From contig CAAFPB010000332.1 of the NCBI GenBank assembly GCA_900764725.1, positions 1 to 11,407 on the forward strand: DNA of 11,407 nt, in the 5' to 3' direction. Position numbers and translations under genes: made by a program. Shown here one piece after another: positions 1-6,418 of the stretch; within the stretch, counting starts at the first letter, position 1, and every line of letters begins with the position of its first letter. Below the pieces are notes generated by a model, which saw nothing but the letters and a program-made list of their open reading frames with translations, did not search any database and had not been told where the DNA came from. Source of the DNA: an uncultured Catenibacterium sp. (GTDB lineage Bacteria > Bacillota_I > Bacilli_A > Erysipelotrichales > Coprobacillaceae).

Positions 1-25
1 CATCAATCACTTCTTCTATTCTCAT
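1..25 (-). CDS. 5' end of a leftward gene, product unknown (partial)
   Basis: Reading leftward, an ATG at 23-25 opens the frame M-R-I-E-E-V-I-D, which runs off the window edge without a stop. An AGGGAGGG ribosome binding site (33-40) lies 7 nt upstream, a good spacing, which makes this a believable gene start rather than a chance ATG. Only eight residues are visible, so the product cannot be named. The gene is divergent from the dipeptidase gene and shares its control region (26-139). Confidence 0.6.
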
Positions 26-74
26 GATATTTCCCTCCCTTCACTATTAATACGATGATTCCCTCCATTTGGTT

Positions 75-86
75 GCACATATGTGC
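75..86. promoter_or_regulatory. 12-bp perfect palindrome, possible operator
   Basis: GCACATATGTGC reads the same on both strands. It lies in the 114-bp divergent region, about 23 bp upstream of the TATAAT box proposed for the dipeptidase gene, where a dimeric regulator could bind next to RNA polymerase. No regulator gene is visible in the window and no second copy was noticed, so operator function is inference. Confidence 0.35.
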
Positions 87-114
87 TGAATTATTTTCTA
101 TAAAGGTCTATAAT
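86..114 (+). promoter_or_regulatory. Putative promoter of the C69 dipeptidase gene
   Basis: A perfect -10 box TATAAT sits at 109-114. The -35 position with a 17-nt spacer is the poor match CTGAAT (86-91); TTGCAC at 73-78 is a better hexamer but is 30 nt away. The predicted transcript would start near 121, just before the ribosome binding site AAGGAGG (124-130), giving a leader of roughly 20 nt. Confidence 0.45.
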
Positions 115-139
115 AGGCTCTACAAGGAGGAATAAATGT

Positions 140-1600
140 ATGCCATGTACAACATTACTAGTTGGTAAGAATGCATCTTATGATGGTTCTACCTTAATCG
201 CAAGAAATGATGATTCACAGTCTACAAGATTTACACCAAAGAAACTTGCAGTGATTCATCCAGAACAACAAAAAAGAGAATATGAAACAGTATTATCTCA
301 TTTAAAGATTCAGTTACCTGATAATCCAATGAGATATACTGCGATGCCAAATGCCTTAAAAGGTGAAGGTATCTGGGCAGCAAGTGGAATTAATGAAGCA
401 GAAGTTGCAATGACAGCGACAGAAACAATTACTTCTAATCCTCGTGTATTAGGGGCTGATCCACTTGTAGAATATGATGAAGAAACAAATACACCAGGTG
501 GTATTGGTGAAGAAGATATTGTTTATCTTGTATTACCTTATATTCATAGTGCAAGAGAAGGTGTATTAAGACTTGGTTCATTATTAGAAAAGTATGGAAC
601 ATATGAAATGAACGGAATTGCCTTCTCTGACCACAATGAAATCTGGTGGTTAGAAACTATTGGCGGTCATCATTGGATAGCAAGAAGAGTCCCTGATGAT
701 GCTTATGTTGTGATGCCTAATCAGTTAGGTATTGATACATTTGATTTAAAGGACGCATTTACTACAAAAGAAAATCATTTATGTAGTGATGATTTAAAGG
801 AATTTATTGAAAAGAACCACTTATGTTTAAATTTAGATGATTCATTTAATGCACGTTATGCATTTGGTTCACATGATGATTCAGATCATGTTTATAACAC
901 ACCACGTGATTGGTTTATTAGACGTTATTTAAATCCACGTACATATAAATGGGATGGAGAAAATGCGGACTTTACACCATTTTCTGATGATATTCCTTGG
1001 GCTATGGTACCTGAAAGAAAGATTACTGTTGAAGATGTAAAATATGCTTTATCTACACATTTCCAAAATACTCCTTATGATCCATATATTACTCGTGGAG
1101 ATTTATCTAACAAAGGGGCATTACGACCTGTAGGAATTAATAGAAATGACTTCTTATCTGTATTACAGGTAAGACAGGGACAGGAACCTATTGAATGGTT
1201 TACATTTGGTTCAAATGTATTTAATACACTTGTTCCATTATATATTCATATTGATACGGTACCTGAATATTACAGCAACACAACAGCTGAAGTATCTACT
1301 GATAACTTCTATTGGGCAAATAGATTAATAGGTGCTATGGCTGATGCATGTGATAAACAGTCAGCTATCCATATTGAACGTTATCAAAGAGTAGTACAAT
1401 CTCACTCTCATCATATTATTCATACATATGATGAATTAATTGAGAAAGAAACAGATGAAGCAAGAAAAACAGAATTAAGACATGAAGCCAATCAAAAGGC
1501 AGCTGATATGTTGAAGAAGGAAACTTCAAAGACATTACATCTTGTCTTAGATGAATTAAGCTTTACTATGAAGAATAAATTTGCTCGTTCTGATGCATAA
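140..1600 (+). CDS. pepD: C69 family dipeptidase (PepD type)
   Basis: This 486-residue protein is a cysteine dipeptidase of peptidase family C69, an Ntn-hydrolase group that cuts a broad range of dipeptides in the cytosol. The N-terminus M-P-C-T-T-L-L-V-G-K places the expected nucleophile at Cys3, followed by the family's Y-D-G-S-T-L-I-A-R-N-D-D segment (residues 14-25). Other family stretches are N-E-A-E-V-A-M-T-A-T-E-T-I (85-97) and G-I-G-E-E-D-I (about 120). The length matches complete homologues of about 470-490 residues. No signal peptide or membrane segment is seen. Cys3 must be exposed by removal of Met-Pro, either autocatalytically or by an aminopeptidase; which one cannot be told. 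The start has AAGGAGG at 124-130, 9 nt upstream; an ATG at 135 is out of frame. It stands alone on its strand, ends at a shared terminator, and probably helps release amino acids from imported peptides. Confidence 0.93.
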   Translation: MPCTTLLVGKNASYDGSTLIARNDDSQSTRFTPKKLAVIHPEQQKREYETVLSHLKIQLPDNPMRYTAMPNALKGEGIWAASGINEAEVAMTATETITSNPRVLGADPLVEYDEETNTPGGIGEEDIVYLVLPYIHSAREGVLRLGSLLEKYGTYEMNGIAFSDHNEIWWLETIGGHHWIARRVPDDAYVVMPNQLGIDTFDLKDAFTTKENHLCSDDLKEFIEKNHLCLNLDDSFNARYAFGSHDDSDHVYNTPRDWFIRRYLNPRTYKWDGENADFTPFSDDIPWAMVPERKITVEDVKYALSTHFQNTPYDPYITRGDLSNKGALRPVGINRNDFLSVLQVRQGQEPIEWFTFGSNVFNTLVPLYIHIDTVPEYYSNTTAEVSTDNFYWANRLIGAMADACDKQSAIHIERYQRVVQSHSHHIIHTYDELIEKETDEARKTELRHEANQKAADMLKKETSKTLHLVLDELSFTMKNKFARSDA

Positions 1601-1601
1601 G

Positions 1602-1625
1602 AAAAGAAGCCTCGGCTTCTTTTTT
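1602..1625. terminator. Bidirectional rho-independent terminator
   Basis: AGAAGC (1605-1610) pairs with GCTTCT (1615-1620) around the loop CTCG. Flanking A and T runs extend the stem: AAAA on the left, TTTTTT on the right. It starts 2 nt after the dipeptidase stop and overlaps the stop codon of the convergent LURP-one-like gene, so it can serve both transcripts. Confidence 0.8.
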
Positions 1626-2097
1626 AGTTATTAGAAGCTGAACACTTCTCAGCATCTATTGCCAGTACAACAAGCAATGCATAAAGTGCATCCTGGCTAT
1701 CATGAATATCAATGACATAAACATCTGTAAAATGGAAAAATTCTTTAGAGATAGTCGCAATCTCATGATGAGAATCACTTATAGTGTAATTCCAATTCAT
1801 AAAATCTCCATCAATAGACCAGTCATTGAATTCTAATACATATTTAGGAAATAAGAAACTGATTTTCTTTTGGAATGAACCAATATAATGATCATCTATG
1901 TAGATGCTAAAACGTGGCATGAATGTAAGTATTTCTTCTTTAATGGTGGCTAGATGGTTACCTGAAGCGTCATATACATCTAATTTATGACCCCATGAAA
2001 GACGACTGCTTACTGTATAAACAACCTGATCATATTCATCATAAATATCATAGCTATCCATAAGGCTAAAGAATCTTTGTTTCAATATAAGTTTCAT
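1624..2097 (-). CDS. LURP-one-related / YxjI family protein
   Basis: This soluble 157-residue protein resembles the LURP-one-related (LOR, tubby-C-like barrel) family represented by Bacillus YxjI. It opens with M-K-L-I-L-K-Q-R-F-F-S-L and the Y-D-I-Y-D-E-Y-D segment. A run of short beta strands follows, with the typical V-Y-D-A-S-G-N-H-L-A-T-I-K-E-E pattern, and the protein ends in a hydrophobic helix L-Y-A-L-L-V-V-L-A-I-D. The bacterial family has no established biochemical role; its fold resembles phospholipid scramblase and tubby domains. The longest frame starts at 2106, but AGAGG (2107-2111) touches that ATG. The ATG at 2097 has a 9-nt spacing and is preferred. The ribosome binding site begins right after the TAG of the upstream Toprim gene, so the two are probably co-transcribed and perhaps translationally coupled. 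Confidence 0.75.
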   Translation of the reverse strand: MKLILKQRFFSLMDSYDIYDEYDQVVYTVSSRLSWGHKLDVYDASGNHLATIKEEILTFMPRFSIYIDDHYIGSFQKKISFLFPKYVLEFNDWSIDGDFMNWNYTISDSHHEIATISKEFFHFTDVYVIDIHDSQDALYALLVVLAIDAEKCSASNN

Positions 2098-2111
2098 ATG
2101 TCTCATCCTCT

Positions 2112-3029
2112 CTAGAATATTATTATATCATTTTCCTTGTGCTTAATGCCATAAACAAGGTAATCATTCCAATCTTTATGCCTGTAAGGATAGGCTACAT
2201 CTATTTTGATATGAGGATAGTTCTTATTTAATAATTGGGTAATTTTGTGAACTGTTTGTCTTCCTGCTTGATCATTGTCTAATCTTAATAGGACTCTTTC
2301 TATTGATTGATGATCTAAATGGTAGAAGAGTGCACGATAATGAGAAACAGAATTAAGTGAAAGATAATCATAATTCTTAAAGTTATAAGTCAAAGTCATT
2401 ATAGACATCATATCAATAATAGATTCAGTCACAATAAGCTGTGATGCATTATGAGATATATAAAAACAATGATCATAATCATTACCTGACTGCTCTCGCA
2501 TATAGCGATTATTCTTCACACTTCCTCTTTTACTGACAAATACAGGTTTATTATCTTTATATGATACAAAGATCAAATTATGCTGGACTGCTTCCTGATA
2601 GAGATAACCATGATCAATAAAATAATCGATAATATCTAAATGAATGCCTCTTTCATATAAATAGTAATAGATCTTCTTATTATTGATATCTTTACGTGGT
2701 AAATAGAGCTTTCTTTTTTGTTTCTCTATCTTTTTAAATTCATGATGTGGATTTTTATACATTCTCATTTCTAGATAAAGAATAGTATAAATAAAAGAAT
2801 GAAATTCTAGATTCTTTTCTAAACCTAATGTCTGACATAATGTGATTGTATCTCCACCAAATCCTTTTGAGTACCAATAGAATCTATTAATGTTTACCCT
2901 GATTTTTAATGAATCATGTTCCTTAAGATGATAGTAATTAGAACTCTCATAGACTAGAGTAAAGCCTAAATCTTCTACAAGAGAGAGTATATTATATTTT
3001 TTTACATGTTCTATGCGACTTCTTTTCAT
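2112..3029 (-). CDS. DUF3991/Toprim-like (primase-related) protein
   Basis: This 305-residue, lysine- and tyrosine-rich soluble protein looks like the DUF3991-Toprim proteins usually found on conjugative elements and plasmids. The N-terminal part (residues 35-66) has H-L-K-E-H-D-S-L-K-I then F-Y-W-Y-S-K-G-F-G-G-D-T-I. This resembles a primase CHC2-like module, but with no zinc-binding cysteine set. The middle part (about 115-170) carries R-G-I-H-L-D-I-I-D-Y and V-F-V-S-K-R-G-S, as in DUF3991. The Toprim core (197-290) shows T-E-S-I-I-D (Glu202, Asp206) and L-D-N-D-Q-A-G-R (Asp251, Asp253), the expected metal-binding residues, then K-D-W-N-D. The frame is full length and undamaged. The start has GAGGAGG (3038-3044), 8 nt upstream. 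No relaxase, integrase or other transfer gene is near, so it is either an orphan left by an element or a domesticated gene. Catalytic activity is not shown by sequence alone. Confidence 0.75.
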   Translation of the reverse strand: MKRSRIEHVKKYNILSLVEDLGFTLVYESSNYYHLKEHDSLKIRVNINRFYWYSKGFGGDTITLCQTLGLEKNLEFHSFIYTILYLEMRMYKNPHHEFKKIEKQKRKLYLPRKDINNKKIYYYLYERGIHLDIIDYFIDHGYLYQEAVQHNLIFVSYKDNKPVFVSKRGSVKNNRYMREQSGNDYDHCFYISHNASQLIVTESIIDMMSIMTLTYNFKNYDYLSLNSVSHYRALFYHLDHQSIERVLLRLDNDQAGRQTVHKITQLLNKNYPHIKIDVAYPYRHKDWNDYLVYGIKHKENDIIIF

Positions 3030-3080
3030 TTCGTGATCCTCCTCTATATAATATATTCTCTAAATATGAGGATATATCAC

Positions 3081-3107
3081 AAAAAAACAGTGGAAATTCC
3101 ACTGTTT
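3081..3107 (-). terminator. Rho-independent terminator of the NSS transporter gene
   Basis: The inverted repeat AAACAGTGG (3085-3093) and CCACTGTTT (3099-3107) is followed, on the minus strand, by a run of seven T (complement of 3081-3087). It overlaps the transporter stop codon. It separates the transporter from the Toprim gene, which should therefore have its own promoter in 3045-3085. TATTAT or TATATT (3048-3055) could be its -10 box, but no convincing -35 was found. Confidence 0.85.
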
Positions 3108-4464
3108 AGATTAAACTACTGATAAATACGAAAATAACCGCAATAGGCAATATAATTGTAAGATAACCCTGCATCCATTTCTGAACCTTAGGTCCATCAC
3201 CCATGTTGGCTTCTGTTTGATAATTCTTGAATCCCCATCCAAGGCGAGATGTACAGAATAATAAATAAACAAGAGACCCAAGTGGTAAAAGAAGATTACT
3301 TACAATAAAGTCTTCTAAGTCTAATATTGTAGAACCACTACCTATTGGCTGTAAGAAACTTAAGACATTAAATCCTAAAGCACAAGGTAATGAGCACACA
3401 GTAATAAAAATTAAGTTAATAATAACTGATTTCTTTCTTGAAATATTCCATAGTTCCATTGTACAGGCAATGATATTTTCAAATACTGCAATGACTGTAG
3501 ATAATGATGCGAAAGCCATAAATAGGAAGAATAGAGCACCCCAGATGCGACCACCTGTCATTGATAAGAAGACATTAGGTAAAGTAATAAAGATAAGACT
3601 AGGACCACTATCAGGATTGACTCCAAATGAGAAACATGCTGGGAAGATGATTAAACCTGCCACAATAGCCACAAATGTATCTAATACCGCAACATTCATT
3701 GCTTCTCCTAAAAGAGTTTTATCTTTCTTTAAATAACTGCCAAATATAGCCATTGAACCAATACCAATACTTAAAGTGAAGAAAGATTGATTCATTGCCG
3801 CTACGATGACATTTAATAAGCCAATATGCTTGATCTTATTAAAGTCTGGATATAAATAGAATTTAACACCTGCCATCGCATTATTAAGTGTTAAACCATG
3901 TACTGCAAGTACTACAATAAGTCCAAGTAAACCAATCATCATGACTTTTGTGATTCTTTCTACACCGTTCTGTAACCCCATTGAACATACTAACATACCA
4001 ATAATGACAACAAGTATCATCCAGAATACATTCTGAGATGGGCTAGATAATACATTCTGGAATACTGATGCGACTTGTGATGTTTTAACTCCTGAAAAAC
4101 CACCTGTTAAGAACTTATAGAAGTAGTTCAACATCCATCCAGATACTGTTGTATAGTAGATCATTAAACAAAAGTTTCCTAATAATCCTACATAACCATG
4201 TAAGTGCCATTTCTGTCCAGGCTTTTCTAAAGCCTGATAAGCTTTAACTGGACTCTTCGCACTTGCACGTCCTACTGAGAATTCCATACTAAGGATTGGA
4301 ACACCAATAAGAAGTAAGAAAATCAAATAGAAGAAGACAAAGATTCCTCCACCATTTTGTCCTACAACATAAGGAAATCTCCATACATTTCCAATGCCAA
4401 TAGCACAACCTGCAGAAAGAAGCAGGAAGCCTATTCTTGATTTAAATTGTTCGCGTTCTTTCAT
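3106..4464 (-). CDS. Sodium-dependent transporter, NSS (SNF) family
   Basis: This 452-residue integral membrane protein belongs to the neurotransmitter:sodium symporter family (LeuT, MhsT, Tyt1), which imports amino acids or related amines with Na+. The diagnostic first helix reads S-A-G-C-A-I-G-I-G-N-V-W-R-F-P-Y (residues 17-32), followed by Q-N-G-G-G. This region holds the unwound TM1 segment and Na+ ligands in LeuT. The segment N-Q-S-F-F-T-L-S-I-G-I-G-S-M (about 225-238) matches TM6. I count about eleven hydrophobic helices, the usual number for bacterial members of this length. The substrate cannot be read from sequence. AAGGGT (4471-4476) lies 6 nt before the ATG. The gene has its own terminator and appears monocistronic. 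Its Na+ gradient could come from the Rnf complex in this window, but that is inference. Confidence 0.93.
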   Translation of the reverse strand: MKEREQFKSRIGFLLLSAGCAIGIGNVWRFPYVVGQNGGGIFVFFYLIFLLLIGVPILSMEFSVGRASAKSPVKAYQALEKPGQKWHLHGYVGLLGNFCLMIYYTTVSGWMLNYFYKFLTGGFSGVKTSQVASVFQNVLSSPSQNVFWMILVVIIGMLVCSMGLQNGVERITKVMMIGLLGLIVVLAVHGLTLNNAMAGVKFYLYPDFNKIKHIGLLNVIVAAMNQSFFTLSIGIGSMAIFGSYLKKDKTLLGEAMNVAVLDTFVAIVAGLIIFPACFSFGVNPDSGPSLIFITLPNVFLSMTGGRIWGALFFLFMAFASLSTVIAVFENIIACTMELWNISRKKSVIINLIFITVCSLPCALGFNVLSFLQPIGSGSTILDLEDFIVSNLLLPLGSLVYLLFCTSRLGWGFKNYQTEANMGDGPKVQKWMQGYLTIILPIAVIFVFISSLI

Positions 4465-4495
4465 AATTTCACCCTTCTTTTAAACACACTGCCTA

Positions 4496-4524
4496 ATAAT
4501 ACCATAAACATAAAAATATGGAAG
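4496..4524 (-). promoter_or_regulatory. Weak candidate promoter of the NSS transporter gene
   Basis: On the minus strand TATTAT (4496-4501) could be a -10 box, with CTTCCA (4519-4524) at a 17-nt spacing as a poor -35. It would give a leader of about 25 nt. The -35 lies inside the hairpin that ends the preceding gene, so the two signals overlap. Confidence 0.25.
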
Positions 4525-4542
4525 TATTTCCATTCCATATTT
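4511..4542 (-). terminator. Probable terminator after the Gx-transporter gene
   Basis: A perfect 10-bp inverted repeat, AAATATGGAA (4514-4523) and TTCCATATTT (4533-4542), has a 9-nt loop. On the minus strand it directly follows the TGA stop and leads into TTTTTATGTTTATGG. The stem is AT-rich and the T run is short, so termination may be partial. Confidence 0.55.
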
Positions 4543-5066
4543 CACCCAATGACATCACTTTTTATTTTAATATATATGATTTGTGCAATTATTCCTACCA
4601 CTGTACCTGATACAATTCCGAGTATCATCAGATATGGAAGATAGTAGATAAATGCGGATGTGGAAAAGAATATAAACGCAATAAGTAACTGTCCGATATT
4701 ATGAGTTATGCCTCCTACTATAGAAACAACGATATTAGAAAAGAGATGGGTTTTAGCCATTAATGCCATAATAGTAATTGAAAGAAGTCCTCCAGCTAAG
4801 CTATAAAGCATCATATAAGGATTTGTGAATGTAATTCCTATAATAAATATACGAAGTAATGCGACACCAACTGCATCTTTAAATCCAAAGCATAAAAGAA
4901 TTGTGAGAGACACAATATTGGCTAAGCCAAGTTTTGCGCCAGGTATACCTAAATAAATAGGAAACAACATTTCTATATAGTTCAATATGATGGATATAGT
5001 ACAGAATATTGCAAGAAAGCATAATTCTTTCACTTTAGTATGCTTGATCATCCTGTTGGTTTTCAT
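4542..5066 (-). CDS. Gx transporter family protein (PF07456-like, heptaprenyl diphosphate synthase component I-like)
   Basis: This 174-residue hydrophobic protein has about five to six membrane helices and the conserved early segment F-P-I-Y-L-G-I-P-G-A-K-L-G-L-A-N-I-V. That segment typifies the Gx-transporter family (COG4769/PF07456, often annotated as heptaprenyl diphosphate synthase component I). Members resemble the substrate-binding S components of ECF vitamin transporters. The true substrate is not established, and synthase activity should not be assumed. Further motifs are Y-S-L-A-G-G-L-L-S and G-I-T-H-N-I-G-Q-L. It overlaps the NusG-II gene by 32 nt, so translation is probably coupled. 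The start is uncertain: AGGAG (5067-5071) touches the ATG at 5066, while the next ATG (5051) is 15 nt away from it. Its place beside NusG-II, apbE and rnf recurs in Firmicutes and suggests a redox-cofactor role. Confidence 0.85.
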   Translation of the reverse strand: MKTNRMIKHTKVKELCFLAIFCTISIILNYIEMLFPIYLGIPGAKLGLANIVSLTILLCFGFKDAVGVALLRIFIIGITFTNPYMMLYSLAGGLLSITIMALMAKTHLFSNIVVSIVGGITHNIGQLLIAFIFFSTSAFIYYLPYLMILGIVSGTVVGIIAQIIYIKIKSDVIG

Positions 5067-5388
5067 CTCCTGATACCACCTCTACAATGAGTTTATGAGG
5101 TAGACAGATAATACTCTGTCCCTTCTTATTAATTGCCCCTTGCTTGATACATAAATGATCTGGACAAGTTGCTGAAATCATTCTTATTTTATGATTTTCT
5201 ATTTTTAATGTATTCTCTTTATTAATATGTATTGTTTGGTTTTTGTTTAAATCATAATAGCCATATACTTCTTTGTTTAAAGTGATTTTTACTAAATTAC
5301 TTTTTGACTGTGGATGAAAAAGAAAACCTGCTGTAATTATGATGAATAAAACAGCCAATACATATAAATCATATTTTCTGTTTTTCAC
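5035..5388 (-). CDS. NusG domain II-containing membrane-anchored protein
   Basis: This 117-residue protein has one N-terminal membrane helix (about residues 8-24). A small extracytosolic beta domain of the NusG_II type follows, with V-Y-G-Y-Y-D-L (41-47), then I-S-A-T-C-P-D-H-L-C (71-80) and I-I-C-L-P-H-K-L-I-V-E-V-V (93-105). Three conserved cysteines (75, 80, 95) are present. It is not the transcription factor NusG. The open frame extends to 5496, but that part would read through the divergent apbE start. A GTG at 5386-5388 with AAGGAGT (5394-5400) 5 nt upstream gives the expected family size and a proper membrane anchor at the N-terminus, so it is chosen. Such proteins often sit beside ApbE, Gx-transporter and Rnf genes; their biochemical role is unknown. 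It is the first gene of a pair with the overlapping Gx-transporter gene. Confidence 0.85.
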   Translation of the reverse strand: MKNRKYDLYVLAVLFIIITAGFLFHPQSKSNLVKITLNKEVYGYYDLNKNQTIHINKENTLKIENHKIRMISATCPDHLCIKQGAINKKGQSIICLPHKLIVEVVSGDENQQDDQAY

Positions 5389-5401
5389 ACTTGACTCCTT
5401 G

Positions 5402-5408
5402 TATAATA
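5402..5408. promoter_or_regulatory. Overlapping divergent -10-like boxes between apbE and the NusG-II gene
   Basis: TATAATA contains TATAAT for the plus strand (5402-5407) and TATTAT for the minus strand (5403-5408). The two start codons are only 37 bp apart, and both ribosome binding sites flank this heptamer (AAGGAGG 5413-5419; AAGGAGT on minus, 5394-5400). If both boxes are used, each transcript would begin in or at its own ribosome binding site. No good -35 hexamers were found at 17 nt, so these may be chance AT-rich matches. Confidence 0.3.
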
Positions 5409-5425
5409 GAATAAGGAGGTGCCTT

Positions 5426-6394
5426 ATGAAAAGAATACTTTCACTTATCCTATGTTTTTGTTTACTTAGTGGCTGTAAGCCTAATAATGAACCCATTACT
5501 CAGAAAGAGTTCTGTTTAGATACAATCGTCTCTATTACCTTATATGATTCTACTTCAAAAAATATTCTAAATAAATGCTTTGATTTATGTAAGAAGTATG
5601 AATTACTTTTCTCTTCTACAAATACAAATAGTGAACTCTATCAAATTAATCATAATAAGAATAAAACCCAATATCAAACTATTTCTAGTGACCTAGCTTT
5701 AGTTATTAAACAGGGACTTTATTATAGTGAGTTATCGAAAGGTGCTTTTGATATTACAATTGGTGCTGTGAGTTCTTTATGGGATTTCAAGAGTGATCAA
5801 GCAGCTTTACCTGATGAAACTCTCTTAAAAGAAAGTCTTAAAACAGTCAACTATCAAAATATTATCTGTGAAGATAATAAAATACTCTATAAGAATCCTA
5901 ATACAATGATAGATTTAGGAGCCATCGCGAAAGGCTATATTGCAGACAAAATTAAGGATTATTTAATTCAACATAAGGTCAATAATGCCTTGATTAATCT
6001 TGGTGGTAATATCCTATGTGTCGGAGATAAGATGACAGAAGGATATCGTATCGGAATCACCAATCCTCAAAAAACAGATGAGTCCATTATAAGTACTAAG
6101 ATAGAAGACAAGTCTGTTGTGACAAGTGGTATTTATCAAAGACAGATGAAAGTCTATCATCATATTTATCATCATATATTAAACCCTCATACGGGTTATA
6201 GTTATGATAATGGACTTGCTTCTGTCACTATTGTGTCCCCTACTTCAATGCAGGGTGATGCATTAAGTACTGTATGTTTCTCTTTAGGGCTCGAAAAAGG
6301 CAAATCTCTCATTGAGTCACTAGACAATGTAGAAGCATGCTTTATTGATACAAATAATCAAATCACTTATACAAAAAACTTCAACCACTCTTAA
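5426..6394 (+). CDS. apbE: FAD:protein FMN transferase, lipoprotein (ApbE)
   Basis: ApbE takes the FMN half of FAD and attaches it through a phosphoester to a threonine of target proteins outside the cytosol; RnfD and RnfG are the known type of target. The 322-residue protein starts with M-K-R-I-L-S-L-I-L and a lipobox L-S-G-C ending at Cys17, so it is a membrane-anchored lipoprotein. Family motifs in order are G-A-F-D-I-T-I-G (106-113), D-L-G-A-I-A-K-G-Y (163-171), N-L-G-G-N-I (191-196), V-T-S-G (232-235), H-H-I-L-N-P-H-T-G (249-257) and G-D-A-L-S-T (277-282). Asp278 and Thr282 are the likely Mg2+ ligands. The frame is open from 5339, but the ATG at 5426 with AAGGAGG (5413-5419) 6 nt upstream gives the signal peptide and is the true start. 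It runs convergent with the rnf operon that encodes its likely substrates. Confidence 0.95.
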   Translation: MKRILSLILCFCLLSGCKPNNEPITQKEFCLDTIVSITLYDSTSKNILNKCFDLCKKYELLFSSTNTNSELYQINHNKNKTQYQTISSDLALVIKQGLYYSELSKGAFDITIGAVSSLWDFKSDQAALPDETLLKESLKTVNYQNIICEDNKILYKNPNTMIDLGAIAKGYIADKIKDYLIQHKVNNALINLGGNILCVGDKMTEGYRIGITNPQKTDESIISTKIEDKSVVTSGIYQRQMKVYHHIYHHILNPHTGYSYDNGLASVTIVSPTSMQGDALSTVCFSLGLEKGKSLIESLDNVEACFIDTNNQITYTKNFNHS

Positions 6395-6418
6395 AAAAAT
6401 CCCAAAAGGGATTTTTTT
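6393..6418. terminator. Bidirectional terminator between apbE and rnfB
   Basis: AAAAAAATCCC (6393-6403) pairs with GGGATTTTTTT (6408-6418) around an AAAA loop. T runs on both strands make it work in either direction. It overlaps the end of the apbE stop codon and reaches into the rnfB stop codon (6417-6419), so the convergent units are separated by almost nothing else. Confidence 0.9.

Noticed and set aside
73-104. Promoter TTGCAC (73-78) with TATAAA (99-104)
   Set aside because: The 20-nt spacer is outside the normal range, and a better -10 box (TATAAT) lies at 109-114.
2112-3029. Housekeeping DNA primase DnaG
   Set aside because: At 305 residues it lacks the zinc-binding cysteines and the C-terminal helicase-binding region; the motifs fit the DUF3991/Toprim type better.
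3470-3736. 88-codon plus-strand open frame inside the NSS transporter gene
   Set aside because: It lies wholly antisense to a clearly conserved membrane protein, has no good ribosome binding site, and its residues look like reversed hydrophobic coding.
4447-4644. 65-codon plus-strand frame across the gap before the NSS gene
   Set aside because: It covers the ends of two minus-strand genes and a hairpin; no ribosome binding site supports its start.
4542-5066. Heptaprenyl diphosphate synthase component I as a firm function
   Set aside because: No prenyl-synthase catalytic partner is nearby and the protein is an S-component-like membrane protein; the name is kept only as a family label.
5339-5425. 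N-terminal 29-residue extension of ApbE
   Set aside because: It would bury the lipoprotein signal peptide, and the ATG at 5426 has a strong ribosome binding site 6 nt upstream.
5389-5496. N-terminal 36-residue extension of the NusG-II frame
   Set aside because: It would overlap the apbE signal peptide coding region, puts charged residues before the membrane anchor, and a GTG with AAGGAGT at good spacing exists at 5388.
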